64,000 bases of DNA. Source: an uncultured Fodinibius sp. GTDB taxonomy: Bacteria; Bacteroidota; Rhodothermia; Balneolales; Balneolaceae. A model generated the notes under the pieces. It did no database searches. It was not told the origin of the DNA and saw only the letters and a list, made by a program, of their open reading frames with translations. The translations under genes were made by a program, and so were the position numbers. The stretch's first letter is position 1. Every line of letters starts with the position of its first letter. The stretch spans positions 248,001 through 312,000 of the forward strand of contig CAJXOG010000001.1 in NCBI GenBank assembly GCA_913057775.1, read 5' to 3'. Of the stretch, positions 36,964 to 45,855 are shown piece after piece.

Positions 36964-38238
36964 TTAGAAACGGTCGAAATCATCGAATGGGGTACGTGGA
37001 GTAATCTGCTTAGGTTGGCGCTGACCACCGTTGTTACCACCATTATTATCATTCTTGTTTTTATCTTTCTTGTTTCTGCTTTTCGTTCTGCGCTTTCTTT
37101 TATTACCGGAATCGCCGTCGTTGCTTTTGCTGTACTTCTCTCGGGATTTCTTATCTTTTCCCGAATAGTTTTTCCGTTTACGAAATCGCTTTTTCTTTTT
37201 TCGACTGCGTTTCTTCTTATCTGAAGAGGAAGATCCTCCACTATTATTATTGTTACCTTTACTATTGTTTTGGTTAATCTCCTTCAAATAAACCTTCGGC
37301 TGTATAATACCTTTTTCATGAGCCGGATCAGTAAAGATCGGGCGCAATTCAGTAGCAACCCAAGTCGGAAAGAAATCGTCTCGAGCTTCGCGAAGCAACA
37401 CATATTCATTGGTATAGCGAGCCGAGAAGTGCGTTATCACTAGTAGCTTTGTCTTCGCTTCATTTGCTACTCGCGCCGCATCTTTAGCTGTAGAATGTCC
37501 CGTTTCTTCGGCTTTCTCAGAAAGACTTTCACTAAATGTAGCTTCATGAAAAAGTACATTTGTATTCATACCCAGCTTGACAGAATTAGGGCAATATTTG
37601 GTATCCGTAATGTAGGCAAAGCTGTCACCGGGCCGTGGATGCCCGACAATGTCTGCTGATTTTACAACTGTACCGTCATCAAGTTCAACATCGTTACCGG
37701 CCTTCAATTCTTTGTATTGCCAATCTTCGCTAATGCCCTGCTCCTGTGCTTTTTCGGCATCCACTTTTCCGGGTTTATCTTTCTCCTGGAAACGATATCC
37801 AATACAAAACTTAGTATGATTCAGTGGACGTGCTTCTATATAGAATTCATCTTCATCAACAACACGCTCCTCTTCAAAACCTTCTTCAACTTCAACAAAG
37901 TTGAGCGGATAACTGATATCAATATTCGCAAAGTCAAAATTCCATTCTACAAATTTCTTAATCCCCTCTGGGCCAACGATAGTCAACTCCCTGTCTCTTC
38001 GTTGAAGCTGAAGCGTCGAAAGTAAACCGATAAGCCCCGAATAGTGATCTGTATCAAAATGCGAAATAAAGATACAGTCGATTTGTGAACGTTTTAATCC
38101 TCCTTGCAGCATCCTCATTTGTGCGTTTTCTCCGCAATCAAATAAGTAAACGCTACCTTCTCTCCATACAGCTACTGATGAAAGGTGACGTGTAGCCGTT
38201 GGTGTAGCAGAACCGACACCTAATGGTACAATAATCAT
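36964..38238 (-). CDS. rnz: Ribonuclease Z with an altered metal motif and a basic tail
   Basis: Metallo-beta-lactamase-fold endonuclease that matures tRNA 3' ends. The family layout is clear: H60, D64/H65 (HFDTDH), H141 (PLNH), D212 (YITDTKY), H248 (GHSTA) and H270 (THFSARY). The usual HxHxDH is here HxDxDH, so the second ligand, His in most RNase Z, is Asp 62. A C-terminal tail from about 335 to 424 is very rich in Lys, Arg, Ser, Asn and Gly and may bind RNA. The core is about 320 residues, as usual. It lies between the two ABC exporter halves. Confidence 0.85.
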   Translation of the reverse strand: MIIVPLGVGSATPTATRHLSSVAVWREGSVYLFDCGENAQMRMLQGGLKRSQIDCIFISHFDTDHYSGLIGLLSTLQLQRRDRELTIVGPEGIKKFVEWNFDFANIDISYPLNFVEVEEGFEEERVVDEDEFYIEARPLNHTKFCIGYRFQEKDKPGKVDAEKAQEQGISEDWQYKELKAGNDVELDDGTVVKSADIVGHPRPGDSFAYITDTKYCPNSVKLGMNTNVLFHEATFSESLSEKAEETGHSTAKDAARVANEAKTKLLVITHFSARYTNEYVLLREARDDFFPTWVATELRPIFTDPAHEKGIIQPKVYLKEINQNNSKGNNNNSGGSSSSDKKKRSRKKKKRFRKRKNYSGKDKKSREKYSKSNDGDSGNKRKRRTKSRNKKDKNKNDNNGGNNGGQRQPKQITPRTPFDDFDRF

Positions 38239-38323
38239 TGTGATACCTCTTTGTATTTTTAGATTAGATTGCGGTCAAACAATCAATCTTTGTTCGTTGT
38301 TGATTCTATTTGCTTTTTAATCG

Positions 38324-40126
38324 TTAAATTTCAGCCAACTCCTGTTCGATTAGTTGCTTGTTATACATCACTGAATAATGACCTTCTTGTTCAAGTAACT
38401 CATCGTGAGTTCCTTTTTCTACAACTGTTCCATCTTCAAGATAATATATGATATCTGCATCTTTTATCGTTGAGATACGATGGCTAATCATTAAGGTTGT
38501 CCTTCCTTTAAGTTCTTTTCTGAGATGCTGTAGAATTGCCTCTTCAGTTTTAGTATCTACTGCACTTAACGAATCATCGAGTATTATAATTTTAGGATCT
38601 CGAATCAAGGCCCTCGCGATGGCGGTCCTTTGTTTTTGTCCGCCCGACAAAGTAATACCTCGTTCTCCTAATATGGTCTCAAATTTTTTATCAAATTCCA
38701 AAATATTGTCGCGTACCTGGGCCTTTTCAGCTGCTTCTTCAATTTCTTGCTGTGTGGCATTATTTGTACCAAAGGCAATGTTTTCTCCAATAGTATCAGA
38801 AAACAAAAATGTATCCTGTGGCACAAGTCCGATACTTTCTCTAAGTAATTGCAGCGGAATGGATTCAATATTTTTATCATCAATCAAAATCTCTCCTTCT
38901 GTGACATCAAACAAACGTGGTACTAGTTCTACTAACGTAGTTTTTCCACTTCCCGTTCGTCCGACAATGGCCGCATTTTGGCCCGCCTCAACTTTAAGAT
39001 TTACATCTTTTAATGCATATTCTTCAGCTCCGGGATACTTGAAGGATACATTCTTGAATTCTATTGATCCTTTTATCTCATTTATTTCCTGATCGGTATA
39101 TGATTTGTCCTCAATTTTCACATCTTCAGTCAACACCTGATCAATTCTTTTCCAAGAAGCCATTGACTGTTGAAAGCGATTTACTGTATATCCTAATGAA
39201 GCTACCGGCCAGGTCAGATAAGCTACATACACAATAAATTCCAGAATATTTCCAACGGTAAGCTGACCTTCGATAACCAACTGCCCAGCCTTCCAAACAA
39301 CGATAACGACTGATAATCCAATCAATAAATTTAGAGTAGGATGAAAAAGTGATTCAACGAGATCGAGGCGTAACTTTTTCTTGCGATACGATTCGCTTTC
39401 ATCCTCAAAGCGCTGCATCTCATAATCTTCACGATTATAGGCTTTTATCAACCGTATGCTGGAAAACGATTCCTTGGCACGTCCCGCAATTGTAGAATAC
39501 TGTTCCTGTATGATCCGCGAATAGTCATTGATATAACCGCTTACCCAATAGGCAAATGCAGACAAGAATGGAAGGGGCAGTAAAGCCCACATCGTCAGTT
39601 CAGGACTCACAATGATCATCATTGTGATAATAAAACCCATGCGCGTTAACGTATTGATGGTATACATATATGCCGGACCAAAATATTCTCGCACTTTGGA
39701 GACATCTTCTGTTGCCCGAACATAGACTTCACCCGAATCATAATCACTGTAAAAACGCTGGGGAAGCTTCAGCAATTTATCAAAAATATCGTTTCTCAAG
39801 TCAAATTCAATTTTGCGTGAAGCAACAATTAACGTTTGACGGGTAGCAAATAATAGAAATCCTGAAAGAAGAACAGCGCCAACAAGCAAGAGTGCATTTT
39901 TGGCCAGTACCCAACTTGCACTACTGGTAAAAAGAACTTCGAATATAGTGTCAAAAGAATCAGGAGATTCTTCAACATTGATGCTGGATACTTCATCCAC
40001 TGTACGTCGCAGATATACCGGTATCCAAATCAAAAAGAAATTTGAAGCGGTTAGAAAAAGAGAACCGAGAATAATGGTTCCCTTATATTTTTTAAAATAT
40101 TGATTGAGCTTTCGCAGCGACCCCAC
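38324..40126 (-). CDS. ABC exporter half-transporter, degenerate-site subunit
   Basis: A 600-residue half-transporter with six membrane helices and an ATPase domain: Walker A GRTGSGKTT, signature LSGGQKQRTAIARAL, Walker B IIILDDSLSAVD. The Asp in place of the catalytic Glu is characteristic of the MdlA/YheI-like partner of heterodimeric exporters. It is upstream of rnz on the same strand and should form a pair with the intact-site subunit at 35167. The flavin oxidoreductase gene precedes it by 53 bases. Confidence 0.88.
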   Translation of the reverse strand: MGSLRKLNQYFKKYKGTIILGSLFLTASNFFLIWIPVYLRRTVDEVSSINVEESPDSFDTIFEVLFTSSASWVLAKNALLLVGAVLLSGFLLFATRQTLIVASRKIEFDLRNDIFDKLLKLPQRFYSDYDSGEVYVRATEDVSKVREYFGPAYMYTINTLTRMGFIITMMIIVSPELTMWALLPLPFLSAFAYWVSGYINDYSRIIQEQYSTIAGRAKESFSSIRLIKAYNREDYEMQRFEDESESYRKKKLRLDLVESLFHPTLNLLIGLSVVIVVWKAGQLVIEGQLTVGNILEFIVYVAYLTWPVASLGYTVNRFQQSMASWKRIDQVLTEDVKIEDKSYTDQEINEIKGSIEFKNVSFKYPGAEEYALKDVNLKVEAGQNAAIVGRTGSGKTTLVELVPRLFDVTEGEILIDDKNIESIPLQLLRESIGLVPQDTFLFSDTIGENIAFGTNNATQQEIEEAAEKAQVRDNILEFDKKFETILGERGITLSGGQKQRTAIARALIRDPKIIILDDSLSAVDTKTEEAILQHLRKELKGRTTLMISHRISTIKDADIIYYLEDGTVVEKGTHDELLEQEGHYSVMYNKQLIEQELAEI

Positions 40127-40179
40127 GGGGACCTTCCTATTTTTCTATCTGACTCTCTCAGATTATTATGAAATAATTG

Positions 40180-41214
40180 TTATGCAGTAACTTCAGTGTA
40201 TTTCTTTTTCCAATACTCAGACAGATTATACCCTGACACAAAGGCGTTTTCCAGAGAAGAACCACCCAGGTAGTCTCCTATTAACGCAAGCGGAGCGTCT
40301 TCGAGTTCCAACTCCATAAAATATTCATCAATAGGATTTTTTGTTTTAAAGTACTTCCAGTTTTCAATATAAGTGGATTGAGGGCGCCGTACCCATGATC
40401 CTATAATATTAGCCCCTTCTTCAAAAAGGAGTTCTTGTATCTCTTCTTCGCTTTTCTGTGCGTTTTTGCGGTAAAATTCCGGAGTAGACTGTATCACAAG
40501 AGCCGTTTGATCAGCACCTAGCTTAGATGACTCATTGCTAATCCATTTTATAGAACTCTTTTCACATTCAATACCTTTCCAGTCTGGCACCACCTGGTCA
40601 TCATAAGTTGCAGCCAATGAAAAACAACCATCATACCGTATTTCATCAATATGCCGAATTATGCGGCGTGTCTCCGTTTTATTTTGTGCCGTTTGCAATA
40701 CACCGTAAGCATCTACAGCAGAAGTGGCCATAATTACGGCATCACATTCAAATACGCTGATATCAGTAAGATTGATCATCCAGGAACGCTTTTTACTACG
40801 ATCCGGACCAATATACGTTAATCCACCTGCTTTCTCTTCTGATTTAATGTCGACCCAGCGGCTCATACTTTCAGCCAAGGATTGAAGGCCATTTGTGCCT
40901 GTATATTGTTGGCGGGAATCAGAGTTGGGATCAACGTCAAAAACTTCTTTCCCATCATAAAGGCCAAAGTCTTTAGTCCATTTTTGTACCGCCCCTTTCT
41001 CTACCTGCTTTTTCACAAAAGAACCAAAGGTATTTGTATTTACATCAAAATGAGTAAGCCCAACATCCAAACTTAGATTGTCAAGCTCTACTGTCTTGAG
41101 TCGTCCGCCAAGAGAGCGACTTTTTTCTATAATTGTAACATCATGTCCAGCTTCTGCCAACCGCTTGCCGGCAATAAGTCCCGAAATACTTGCGCCAATA
41201 ATTCCAATAACCAT
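40180..41214 (-). CDS. FAD-dependent amine oxidoreductase-like protein
   Basis: A 344-residue flavoprotein. The dinucleotide-binding fold starts at IIGASISGLIAGKRLAEAG, followed by IIEKSRSLGGRLKTV (Rossmann beta2 with the GG-doublet typical of amine oxidases and renalase-like proteins). ALIGDYLGGSSLENAFVSGYNL at the C-terminus is the second FAD motif. Two Gly residues of the usual GxGxxG are Ala/Ser-shifted (GASISG). The substrate is unknown. It precedes the ABC genes on the same strand and follows the AtuA-family gene by 88 bases. Confidence 0.83.
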   Translation of the reverse strand: MVIGIIGASISGLIAGKRLAEAGHDVTIIEKSRSLGGRLKTVELDNLSLDVGLTHFDVNTNTFGSFVKKQVEKGAVQKWTKDFGLYDGKEVFDVDPNSDSRQQYTGTNGLQSLAESMSRWVDIKSEEKAGGLTYIGPDRSKKRSWMINLTDISVFECDAVIMATSAVDAYGVLQTAQNKTETRRIIRHIDEIRYDGCFSLAATYDDQVVPDWKGIECEKSSIKWISNESSKLGADQTALVIQSTPEFYRKNAQKSEEEIQELLFEEGANIIGSWVRRPQSTYIENWKYFKTKNPIDEYFMELELEDAPLALIGDYLGGSSLENAFVSGYNLSEYWKKKYTEVTA

Positions 41215-41302
41215 GCTAAGGTACTCTTATTTACTGTTTTATTTTCAGTCTTTTAAAATCCGAAATATTACGCCAAAATTCTATGTTAATTCACGATAGG
41301 CA

Positions 41303-42664
41303 TTAATAGATCCGCACCCTTGGGGAAACCGCTGCCTTATCTAAAAGAGCCGGCCAATAAGCTACAATGCCGCTTGCTTTGGGGCGTCCGCCCGCAAATC
41401 CGGTAACACCACTGGGACCAGTTAAAATGAGGGGAGCCACTTCTTTACCAAAACGATTTAAATCTTCTTTACTATTTCCGGAAAGTGAAACACGCATCTG
41501 TACTTCTTCCTGTTCATCCTCCAGAAGCTTATCAGAAATCGGTTGCTCACTGCATCCATTTACGCCAACGTATTCTACTCGGAAATCTTCATATTCAAGT
41601 CCTAACGCATCAGCCCTGCCCTTCAATATTTCTCCAGCTCTTTTTGCTTTTTTTAAAGCTCCCGGCCAAGAATACACTAAGGTTGATGATAATTTATACC
41701 CATCATTATAACTGGCAGAAATCTTATAGGTATCGGTTTCGGGTTGGCCTTTTATCCCGGATACCTTAACCCTATTGGAGCCAGACTCTTCCAAATTCAC
41801 AGTCGTAAAGTCAGCAATACAATCGGGCGTAATATATTCGGTAGGATCACCAATTTCGTAAAGCAACTGCTCTTTTACGGTTTGCTCACTAATTAATCCT
41901 CCGGTGCCCTCATGTTTTGTCACATAAAAACTACCGTCGGGATTGGCTTCAATAATTGGGAACCCGATATCCACAAAATCATCGACTTTTTCCCAGTCCG
42001 TAAAATTGCCCCCTGAAACCTGGGCACCACACTCTATTATGTGCCCCGCAATAGTTCCCGCCGACATCTTATTGTAATCCTCAAACGACCAGTCAAACTC
42101 ATGAATCATTGGAGCCAGGGTTAATCCGGTATCCGTCACACGTCCCGTAACTACAATATCAGCCCCCTTGTTTAATGCCTCTACAATAGGACGCGATCCA
42201 AAATAGACATTAGCGCTAAGAAGCTCATCCTTAACCGTCGTAATGGGTTCGCCGGTTTCCATATTATTGAGGGGATGTCCATCCTCAATAAGAGCATCGA
42301 GATCATCTAAAATATTGTCGCCGTCTATTACCGCTACCTTAATATCATCATAACCCTGTTCCTCAATAGCTTCCAAAATTTGTTCTTTGCACGCTTCGGG
42401 ATTAACACCACCTGCATTGGAAATTACCTTTATTCCCTTTTCTGCGATATCGGGAAGAATTTCGCTCACTACTCCTACAAAATCACGGGCATATCCATAA
42501 TCAGGATTACGCAACTTCTGTTTCTGCATGATGGACATAGTCACCTCGGCCAGATAGTCCATCACTAAATAGTCAATAGGTCCCTTACGTACTTGGTTGA
42601 TAGGAGCGTTCGGCAGATCTCCCCAAAAGCCTTGTCCTGATGCAATCCTGATCGAGTCTTTCAC
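41303..42664 (-). CDS. AtuA-family (DUF1446) protein
   Basis: A 453-residue protein with the N-terminal IASGQGFWGDLPNAP and LVMDYLAEVTMSIM that mark the acyclic terpene utilization AtuA family. Further typical stretches are ISNAGGVNPEACKEQI and VTGRVTDTGLTLAP. AtuA in pseudomonads belongs to citronellol degradation, but no other atu genes are here, so a terpene role should not be assumed. It is the first gene of a minus-strand run ending at 35167. The start ATG at 42664 gives a normal family length for the form without the second domain. Confidence 0.85.
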   Translation of the reverse strand: MKDSIRIASGQGFWGDLPNAPINQVRKGPIDYLVMDYLAEVTMSIMQKQKLRNPDYGYARDFVGVVSEILPDIAEKGIKVISNAGGVNPEACKEQILEAIEEQGYDDIKVAVIDGDNILDDLDALIEDGHPLNNMETGEPITTVKDELLSANVYFGSRPIVEALNKGADIVVTGRVTDTGLTLAPMIHEFDWSFEDYNKMSAGTIAGHIIECGAQVSGGNFTDWEKVDDFVDIGFPIIEANPDGSFYVTKHEGTGGLISEQTVKEQLLYEIGDPTEYITPDCIADFTTVNLEESGSNRVKVSGIKGQPETDTYKISASYNDGYKLSSTLVYSWPGALKKAKRAGEILKGRADALGLEYEDFRVEYVGVNGCSEQPISDKLLEDEQEEVQMRVSLSGNSKEDLNRFGKEVAPLILTGPSGVTGFAGGRPKASGIVAYWPALLDKAAVSPRVRIY

Positions 42665-42862
42665 GGTCGGTAATATCTTTAGTTAGATTTTATATCTGAT
42701 GCGAAGATAAGATTTGCGCTAACACTATAAAAATTATAACTCACTTCTAGCTTAGAGTTATAGTATAATTTCAAATTTAAATCAAACAACAGATAAATAT
42801 ATTTTTTACTGTTGCAATTTGGGAGTCACTTTATGACTTTTAGCATACTTTTTGAAATTAAG

Positions 42863-42867
42863 AGGAG
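42863..42867 (+). promoter_or_regulatory. Ribosome binding site supporting the trkA TTG start
   Basis: AGAGGAGTG lies with AGGAG ending 6 bases before TTG at 42874. It selects this TTG as the trkA start, in a window where strong Shine-Dalgarno sites are uncommon. Confidence 0.7.
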
Positions 42868-42873
42868 TGAAAT

Positions 42874-44223
42874 TTGAAAATAGTTATTATTGGCGCCGGC
42901 GAAATTGGCTATGACCTTGCCAGCGTACTTTCGCAGGAAAAACACGATGTTACTGTACTCGATCGTGACCCGGAATGTCTGGATAAAGTATCCGAAAATC
43001 TGGACGTGTTAATCCACGAGGGAAATGCTACTTCTGCTAAAGACCTTGTTGATACAGGAGTCAAAGACGCTGATATTTTAATTGCCGTAACAAGCATTGA
43101 CGAAGTCAATATGATTGCTTCTATGATGAGCAAGCGATTGGGGGCCGAAAAAGTTATAGCCCGCATCCGTAGTGATGAGCTTTCTCGTCCCAATGCCCCG
43201 CTGAAACCTACCGACTTAGGTATCGATGTACTCATTCACCCTGAATTAAGTGCAGCATACGAAATTGTTCGCCTCATAAAACGTGCATCTGCCAATGATC
43301 TGGTGACACTTGCGGATGGAAAAATGCAGATGATTGGCCTTCGTATTGGAAAACAATCACCACTTGTTGGAAAAACGCTTCATGAATATGCTAGGGACAA
43401 TTCCGATCTCACTTTCCGTGTCGTTGCTATTTCACGTAAGGGGCTTACAATCATTCCCAGCGGTAAAGTTTCTATACAAGCCCTTGATCATATTTTTATT
43501 CTGGCCAAAACCGAAACCATTCCGGAAGTAGTCAAAACAACTGGTAAACCGGATGTTGAAATTGACCGTGTGATGATTGCAGGCGGAACTCCCATCGGTG
43601 CTATGATTGCTCGTATACTGTGCCAAGAGGATAAACAGTGGAATATAAAACTTATTGAACCTGACTTTGACACGGCACAAGAACTGGCCAAAGAATTCAA
43701 AGATGTATTGGTCTTAAACGGGAATCCCACTGATCCCGATCTGCTGGCAACCGAAGGGATTACCGACACGGATGCATTTATCTCCGTTACTGATGATGAG
43801 GAATCCAATATTATATCGTGCCTGATGGCAAAACATCTTGAAGTTAAAAAGACCGTAGCGCTGGTTTCAAAATCAGACTATATTCCTCTCAGTCAAACTA
43901 TCGGACTCGACGCGGCCATTAACAAAAAGTCGGCAGCTTCAAATGAAATTCACCGTCATGTTCGCGGAGGACGTGTTATTTCAGTTACGGCTCTACAAGG
44001 TATCAAGGCAGAAGTTATTGAGCTACAGGCAGCTCCCAAATCGAAGGTTACTAAAAAACCAATTTCAAAATTGAACCTACCTGAAGGATGTGTTATTGGC
44101 GGCATCTTGAGTAATGGCACCTCAAATATTGCAACGGGGGATTCAAAAATTCAGCCTAAGGATCGTGTTATAATATTTTGTCTTCCAGAAGCAATCGATA
44201 AAGTAACCTCATTATTTGAGTAA
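42874..44223 (+). CDS. trkA: Trk potassium transporter regulatory subunit
   Basis: A 449-residue cytosolic RCK protein that gates TrkH. It has two nucleotide-binding halves: IIGAGEIGYDLASVL at the start and MIAGGTPIGAMIARIL near residue 230. Each is followed by a TrkA-C domain. The duplication is normal for this length. Translation starts at TTG, backed by AGGAG. The stop overlaps the trkH ATG by 1 base, so the two are coupled. Confidence 0.95.
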   Translation: MKIVIIGAGEIGYDLASVLSQEKHDVTVLDRDPECLDKVSENLDVLIHEGNATSAKDLVDTGVKDADILIAVTSIDEVNMIASMMSKRLGAEKVIARIRSDELSRPNAPLKPTDLGIDVLIHPELSAAYEIVRLIKRASANDLVTLADGKMQMIGLRIGKQSPLVGKTLHEYARDNSDLTFRVVAISRKGLTIIPSGKVSIQALDHIFILAKTETIPEVVKTTGKPDVEIDRVMIAGGTPIGAMIARILCQEDKQWNIKLIEPDFDTAQELAKEFKDVLVLNGNPTDPDLLATEGITDTDAFISVTDDEESNIISCLMAKHLEVKKTVALVSKSDYIPLSQTIGLDAAINKKSAASNEIHRHVRGGRVISVTALQGIKAEVIELQAAPKSKVTKKPISKLNLPEGCVIGGILSNGTSNIATGDSKIQPKDRVIIFCLPEAIDKVTSLFE

Positions 44224-45737
44224 TGGCCAAAACCTATCTTGACAATATTACCCGGGCCCAATTTAATTTATCCACTGTTTTAGGCATTTTGGGCGCTTTT
44301 ATCTTTTTCTTGGGATTTGCACTGCTCTTACCCATGGTTATCGCTTTTGTTTATGATGAAGAAGTCTGGCACACGTTCCTATATTCAGCCTCTATTGCTT
44401 TTTTGACGGGGGGGATACTATATTATCTTTTTCGTACTGATGAGGAATTGCGGATAAGGGAAGGTTTTTTAGTCGTCAGTCTAACCTGGCTCTTTTTATC
44501 ACTTGTGGGCGCCCTACCCTTTGTTATATCAGGGATCCTACCTAGCTATACGGATGCAGTTTTTGAAACGATGAGTGGTCTAACCACCACGGGAGCAACA
44601 ATCTTGGGAGGCACGACCAGCTGGGGATTTGTCAATCCGGAAATTGAATCACTACCACAGAGTATGCTCTTCTGGCGATCGCTGGCACACTGGCTTGGCG
44701 GAATGGGAATCATCGTTCTAACCTTGGCCATACTGCCCTTACTGGGTGTTGGTGGAATGCAACTTTTTCAGGCAGAATCTCCAGGTCCCACAACCGATAA
44801 ACTTACGCCTCGTGTGCAGGAAACCGCTAAGCTTCTTTGGGGGGTTTACGTTGCATTCACCGGTATAGAATTTATGCTGCTCTGGGCTCACCCTTCGATG
44901 GATTGGTTTCAAGCGATTAATCACGCCTTTGCAACCCTTGCCACGGGGGGCTTCTCCACCAAAAACGCTAGCATTGCTGCCTTCGATTCAGTTTATATTC
45001 ATGCTGTCATAACCATATTTATGTTTTTGGCTGGCATCAACTTTGCCATGCACTTTCGCTTACTAAAAGGCAATGCGGAATTATTTTTCAACAACCGGGA
45101 AATACGTTTTTATTCCCTCATCACAGCTATTTCTATTGTGGCTGTCAGCGGTTCACTCTGGCTTTTTGATGAGTACGACATCGGAGGAGCCATTCAATAC
45201 GGCACGTTTCAAGCAGTATCTATTATAACCACTACTGGCTTCGGTACGGATAACTATGAACTGTGGCATTCATTCGGGGCATTCTTTCTGTTTCTACTTT
45301 TCTTTACAGGGGGTTGTGCAGGCTCGACGGGCGGTGGTGTAAAAATGATTCGCTGGATGATTATCATTCGTAACTCATTCCGTGAAATAAAACAGATCGT
45401 TCATCCCAAAGCCATCCTTCCCATTCGTATTGGAGATAAAACTGTCGATTATAATATTCAACGTACTGTCTTAAGTTTTTTTGTCCTCTATCTTATAGTC
45501 TTCGGTATTGGAGCACTTATCATGGCTTCGATGGGTTATGACATGCAGTCGGCCATTGGGGCAAGTATCGCCTGCTTGGGAAATATTGGTCCGGGATGGG
45601 GCGAATTTGGCCCAACGGAAAACTATGCCCAAATTCCTATTGTAGGCAAATGGGTATTAATTCTTATGATGATGATTGGTCGGCTCGAAATTTTTACAGT
45701 GCTGCTTCTTTTCTCTCCCACTTTCTGGAAGCAGTAA
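44223..45737 (+). CDS. trkH: Trk potassium transporter membrane subunit
   Basis: A 504-residue K+ channel-like transporter with about eight to ten membrane helices. Selectivity-filter-like loops are seen in the four repeats: LTTTGATIL, LATGGFST, ITTTGFGTD and CLGNIGPG. It works with TrkA in the inner membrane for K+ uptake. The genes form an operon with a 1-base overlap. It converges with the RND/MMPL gene across 118 bases with no clear hairpin. Confidence 0.95.
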   Translation: MAKTYLDNITRAQFNLSTVLGILGAFIFFLGFALLLPMVIAFVYDEEVWHTFLYSASIAFLTGGILYYLFRTDEELRIREGFLVVSLTWLFLSLVGALPFVISGILPSYTDAVFETMSGLTTTGATILGGTTSWGFVNPEIESLPQSMLFWRSLAHWLGGMGIIVLTLAILPLLGVGGMQLFQAESPGPTTDKLTPRVQETAKLLWGVYVAFTGIEFMLLWAHPSMDWFQAINHAFATLATGGFSTKNASIAAFDSVYIHAVITIFMFLAGINFAMHFRLLKGNAELFFNNREIRFYSLITAISIVAVSGSLWLFDEYDIGGAIQYGTFQAVSIITTTGFGTDNYELWHSFGAFFLFLLFFTGGCAGSTGGGVKMIRWMIIIRNSFREIKQIVHPKAILPIRIGDKTVDYNIQRTVLSFFVLYLIVFGIGALIMASMGYDMQSAIGASIACLGNIGPGWGEFGPTENYAQIPIVGKWVLILMMMIGRLEIFTVLLLFSPTFWKQ

Positions 45738-45855
45738 TTTGTGTAAATAAAGGTTTGAAATTTGAAGTAGTACCATAGAAACTGAAGTTGGAGATCAAAA
45801 GCTCGAGAACCAGAACTTATTCCGTGATGTGTCCTAATGATGAGCTTACTACTCA

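Noticed and set aside
38448-39092. 214-codon plus-strand ORF inside the ABC exporter gene
   Set aside because: It is an antisense shadow of the ATPase domain, whose motifs are clear on the minus strand.
41303-42664. Terpene degradation pathway
   Set aside because: The AtuA-family gene stands without atuC, atuF or other pathway genes, so a terpene role is not supported.
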